Shown: piece by piece, positions 4,559 through 6,591 of the stretch
Position numbering within the stretch: the stretch's first letter is position 1
Layout: the number at the start of each line of letters is the position of its first letter
NCBI GenBank assembly: GCA_027306745.1
Contig: DAHUZD010000390.1
Coordinates: 1 to 6,591, forward strand
Length of the DNA: 6,591 nt
Source of the DNA: Acidobacteriaceae bacterium
GTDB taxonomy: Bacteria; Acidobacteriota; Terriglobia; Terriglobales; Acidobacteriaceae
Direction: 5' to 3'
Program-made: the position numbers and the translations under genes
The notes under the pieces: model-generated
Databases searched by the model: none
What the model was told of the DNA's origin: nothing
The model's input: only the letters and a program-made list of their open reading frames with translations

Positions 4559-6352
4559 TCATCTGCGCGCCAGCGCGGGCTTGCCTTGTTTTTTGGCCGC
4601 GCGCTTGGCCTGAATCGCGCGCAGTTCCTTGCCCAGGCTGGTGCGGTTGATGCCCAACTGCATGAAGATGCCAATCAGGTTGCTGCAAGCCCAGTACAGC
4701 GCCAGACCCGAGGCGTAATGCCATGTGATGAATCCGCTGAAGAGCGGCATGGTGAAGGCCATCATATTCTGCTGGTCTGCATCGACGCCCGGTGTGGGCG
4801 TGAACAACTGAAACGCAAACTGCGATACCACCATCAGAATCGGCAGAATGTGATATGGATCCGGCGCGGAAAGATCATGCAGCCAGAACCAGTGAGCGTG
4901 GCGCAGCTCGATAGCATTCTCCAGCATGGCGTAAAAGGCAAAGATCAGCGGGAACTGGATCAGCATGGGCAGGCAGCCGCCAAACATGTTGATGCCCTCA
5001 TCGCGGTAGAGCTGCTGAATCTCCAGGTTCATGTCGCGCTTGCGCGGATCGTCGAACTTGTACTTCTTGTACTTTTCCTTGATCGCGTTCATCTGCGGCT
5101 GCACGCGCTGCATTTTGATGGACGACTTCATCATGGTGATGCGCGTCGGCAGCATGGCTAGCGTGATGAGCACGGTGAAGAGCAGAATCGCCCAGCCCCA
5201 GTTGGCGACGATGTGGTTGTGCATCCAGCGCAGAGCGTAAAAGAGCGGCTTGGCCAGGAATGACCACATGCCGTAGTGCACGATCGGCACCAGATCCGGG
5301 CCGGTCGTTTTGCCGTCTGCCGCCATGGCGTGAATCTGATGCAGCAGGCCCAGTTGTTTGGGGCCAACAAATATGCGCAGACTGGTGGCGCCGCTGGCCG
5401 CTCCCACGGCCGCTCCCAGAATCGGAATGCCATTCTTCAGCCTGGCCGCGGCATCGCCGGTAGTGGCGGGCAGAATGTTGCTGAGAGAAACCAGCGTGCT
5501 CTGGCTGGGTGCATCGGGCAAAAAGATCGCAGCAAAGTAGAGGTCGCTGACTCCGGCCCAGTCAAAGGGCCCGTTCTGTGTGCCACCGCCGCTCACCTTT
5601 TTCGCAGCGACACTGTCGGCCTTGCCGTTGCTAAACGTATCCAGTTGCGCCAAATAGCTGCTCATGCCGCGCGTGCTGCCTGTGCCTGCATGTTGGTCGC
5701 CAAAGCCGGAGGGCCAAGTCAGCAAGGCTTCCACGGGCGCGCCATTCATCGTGACGCTGACATCGGCATGCAACACATAGCTGCTGTCAAAGTGGAAGGT
5801 CTTCTTCACTTCCAGGCCGCCTGCGGCATAGGTAAAGCTGACCTGCACCGGGGCCGTCAAGGATCCCGTGGCCGAAGGCACGTAAAGCGCCTGCGACAGT
5901 TGCGTGCGCAGATTCGCGTCATAGGTGTACAGCGACATGGGATAGCCGAAGCTCTGCGCAGCCTGCGCATTCACCAAGTCGAGCGGCTGGCCGTTCTCGT
6001 CGGTGTAATCCTTCAATATCCACGAGGTAACCCGCGCGCCGCGATTGTTGAAGGTGATCCGGTACAGGGAATTTTCAACCGTCGTTGTGGTCTCTGCCGT
6101 TGCAGCCAGCGTAGGGGCGGTGGCGGCGCTACCCGCAGCCTTGGCGGGCAAAGACGCCATCGTGGTGCTGGGCGCTCCCGCTGTGGAGGCTGCCGGAGCA
6201 GCACTCTGTGGTTGCGCGGCAGGAGCCGTGGGTGCGGGCTTGGGCCGGAAGTACTCCATGCCAATGAGCACCACGACAAAGATCAACGTAAAGACCAGCA
6301 ACGAGCTGCTGTCTTGCCCGCCCTGCTGATTAGGATTTTTGAATTCGGCCAA
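4559..6352 (-). CDS. yidC: Membrane protein insertase YidC/Oxa1 (TTG start)
   Basis: YidC inserts and folds inner-membrane proteins, alone or with Sec. From the TTG at 6352 it is 597 residues. TM1 spans about 15-34 (SSSLLVFTLIFVVVLIGMEY), an Ala/Pro/Thr-rich linker runs to 92, and the periplasmic P1 domain runs from ENSLYRITFNNRG (93) to about 335. The insertase core follows: TM2 at NWGWAILLFTVLITLAMLP (384-402), a charged cytoplasmic hairpin (about 408-455), TM3 at MFGGCLPMLIQFP (456-468), TM4 at PYHILPILMVV (499-509), TM5 and TM6 (about 532-567, with SGLALYWACSNL) and a basic tail KRAAKKQGK. The TTG is chosen because AGGA lies 6 bases upstream, the product then begins (M)AEFKNPN, and longer readings up to 6577 would overlap yidD and give a non-YidC N-terminus. 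The TM2 position of E. coli Arg366 is Thr397 here. Together with yidD (8 bases upstream) and jag it forms the conserved cluster. Confidence 0.95.
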   Translation of the reverse strand: MAEFKNPNQQGGQDSSSLLVFTLIFVVVLIGMEYFRPKPAPTAPAAQPQSAAPAASTAGAPSTTMASLPAKAAGSAATAPTLAATAETTTTVENSLYRITFNNRGARVTSWILKDYTDENGQPLDLVNAQAAQSFGYPMSLYTYDANLRTQLSQALYVPSATGSLTAPVQVSFTYAAGGLEVKKTFHFDSSYVLHADVSVTMNGAPVEALLTWPSGFGDQHAGTGSTRGMSSYLAQLDTFSNGKADSVAAKKVSGGGTQNGPFDWAGVSDLYFAAIFLPDAPSQSTLVSLSNILPATTGDAAARLKNGIPILGAAVGAASGATSLRIFVGPKQLGLLHQIHAMAADGKTTGPDLVPIVHYGMWSFLAKPLFYALRWMHNHIVANWGWAILLFTVLITLAMLPTRITMMKSSIKMQRVQPQMNAIKEKYKKYKFDDPRKRDMNLEIQQLYRDEGINMFGGCLPMLIQFPLIFAFYAMLENAIELRHAHWFWLHDLSAPDPYHILPILMVVSQFAFQLFTPTPGVDADQQNMMAFTMPLFSGFITWHYASGLALYWACSNLIGIFMQLGINRTSLGKELRAIQAKRAAKKQGKPALARR

Positions 6353-6358
6353 GTCTGT

Positions 6359-6362
6359 TCCT
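6359..6362 (-). promoter_or_regulatory. AGGA ribosome site overlapping the yidD stop
   Basis: On the minus strand the yidD TAG (6363-6361) runs into GGA, forming TAGGA; the AGGA is 6 bases before the yidC TTG. The ribosome site thus shares bases with the upstream stop codon, which points to translational coupling of yidD and yidC and supports the TTG start. Confidence 0.65.
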
Positions 6363-6591
6363 ACTGCCGTCGCTGGGACGGCGCAATGCTCCAGCAGCCT
6401 GTGCCATGCAAACACGGGCCATGCGGGCGGTTGTTGGCCCCGGTCTTGCCTGCGCCGCTGTGGCGCAAATCTGGCGGGGACTGTCTGTATCGTAAATGGT
6501 TTTGGCTTTGCCGGGTCTGCCCGCGTTCGGGCACCGGGTCCCAGCCGGTGCGCCGTGCCGGAGTGAATGGATTGCAAAGCAGCAGGCGCCC
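6361..6591 (-). CDS. yidD: YidD membrane protein insertion efficiency factor, C-terminal part only
   Basis: A frame open from the window edge to the TAG at 6363-6361 gives 76 residues and begins G-R-L-L-L-C-N-P-F, reaching G-W-D-P-V-P at 16-21. This matches the end of YidD, where L-x-R-C-(H/N)-P-F precedes G-(Y/F/W)-D-P-V-P. YidD is a small membrane-associated protein that aids insertion with YidC. The start lies outside the window, and no start codon in the visible part fits, so the gene is easily missed. Two features are unusual: three extra residues (A-R-R) seem inserted between N-P-F-x-P and G-W-D, and a 55-residue hydrophilic tail rich in Arg, Gln, Gly and His follows DPVP, where most YidD proteins end soon after. 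Its position directly before yidC is the standard one, which strengthens the call. Confidence 0.78.
   Translation of the reverse strand, partial: GRLLLCNPFTPARRTGWDPVPERGQTRQSQNHLRYRQSPPDLRHSGAGKTGANNRPHGPCLHGTGCWSIAPSQRRQ

Noticed and set aside
3848..5161. A 437-codon plus-strand open frame opposite jag and yidC.
   Set aside because: It lies antisense to two well-recognised genes, has no recognisable domain, and long antisense frames are common in GC-rich DNA.
6353..6577. Extending yidC upstream to a TTG at 6577 (672 residues).
   Set aside because: The added 75 residues do not resemble YidC, they overlap a frame with a clear YidD ending, and the TTG at 6352 has a ribosome site and the expected AEFKNPN start.
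1..6591. CRISPR array, tRNA or rRNA gene, insertion sequence or integrase.
   Set aside because: No short direct-repeat array, cloverleaf, rRNA motif or recombinase/transposase signature was seen on either strand by reading; this is not a computed search.

Overview
The window is a chromosomal segment of a GC-rich bacterium. The most likely source is an acidobacterium (Acidobacteriota, Terriglobia). This is an inference from remembered family traits: the YidC N-terminus reads (M)AEFKNPN followed by a Gln/Gly stretch and a long Ala/Pro/Thr linker, YidC is about 600 residues, and the gene order is yidD-yidC-jag-mnmE. No marker gene proves the phylum.

The right two thirds (6591 down to 2523, minus strand) is a conserved housekeeping cluster. 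It holds the C-terminal end of yidD (cut by the window edge), yidC starting at a TTG 8 bases after the yidD stop, jag/khpB (a degenerate KH domain plus R3H) with a strong Shine-Dalgarno, and mnmE. YidD and YidC serve membrane-protein insertion, Jag/KhpB is an RNA-binding protein, and MnmE is the GTPase for tRNA wobble-uridine modification. Spacings of 8, 63 and 38 bases suggest co-transcription from a promoter outside the window.

The left third is accessory in character. Positions 2-988 (plus) encode the C-terminal part of a large repeat protein with six blade-like repeats of 44-52 residues. A 279-base intergenic stretch follows. Then comes a CPA2-type cation:proton antiporter (1268-2515, plus), which converges on mnmE with only 7 bases between the stop codons.

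The main discovery is a decayed, frameshifted second copy of the last ~27 codons of mnmE at 1077-1159, on the other side of the antiporter and in the same orientation as the intact gene end (2535-2616). The antiporter is therefore bracketed by direct repeats of the mnmE 3' end. Most codon differences between the copies are synonymous, so they diverged as functional coding sequence before one decayed. The simplest reading is that DNA carrying the antiporter and a replacement mnmE tail was inserted at the 3' end of mnmE, leaving the displaced original tail behind. The mnmE (trmE/thdF) 3' end is a known integration site for genomic islands such as SGI1. No integrase is visible here, so any island would be reduced to a remnant.
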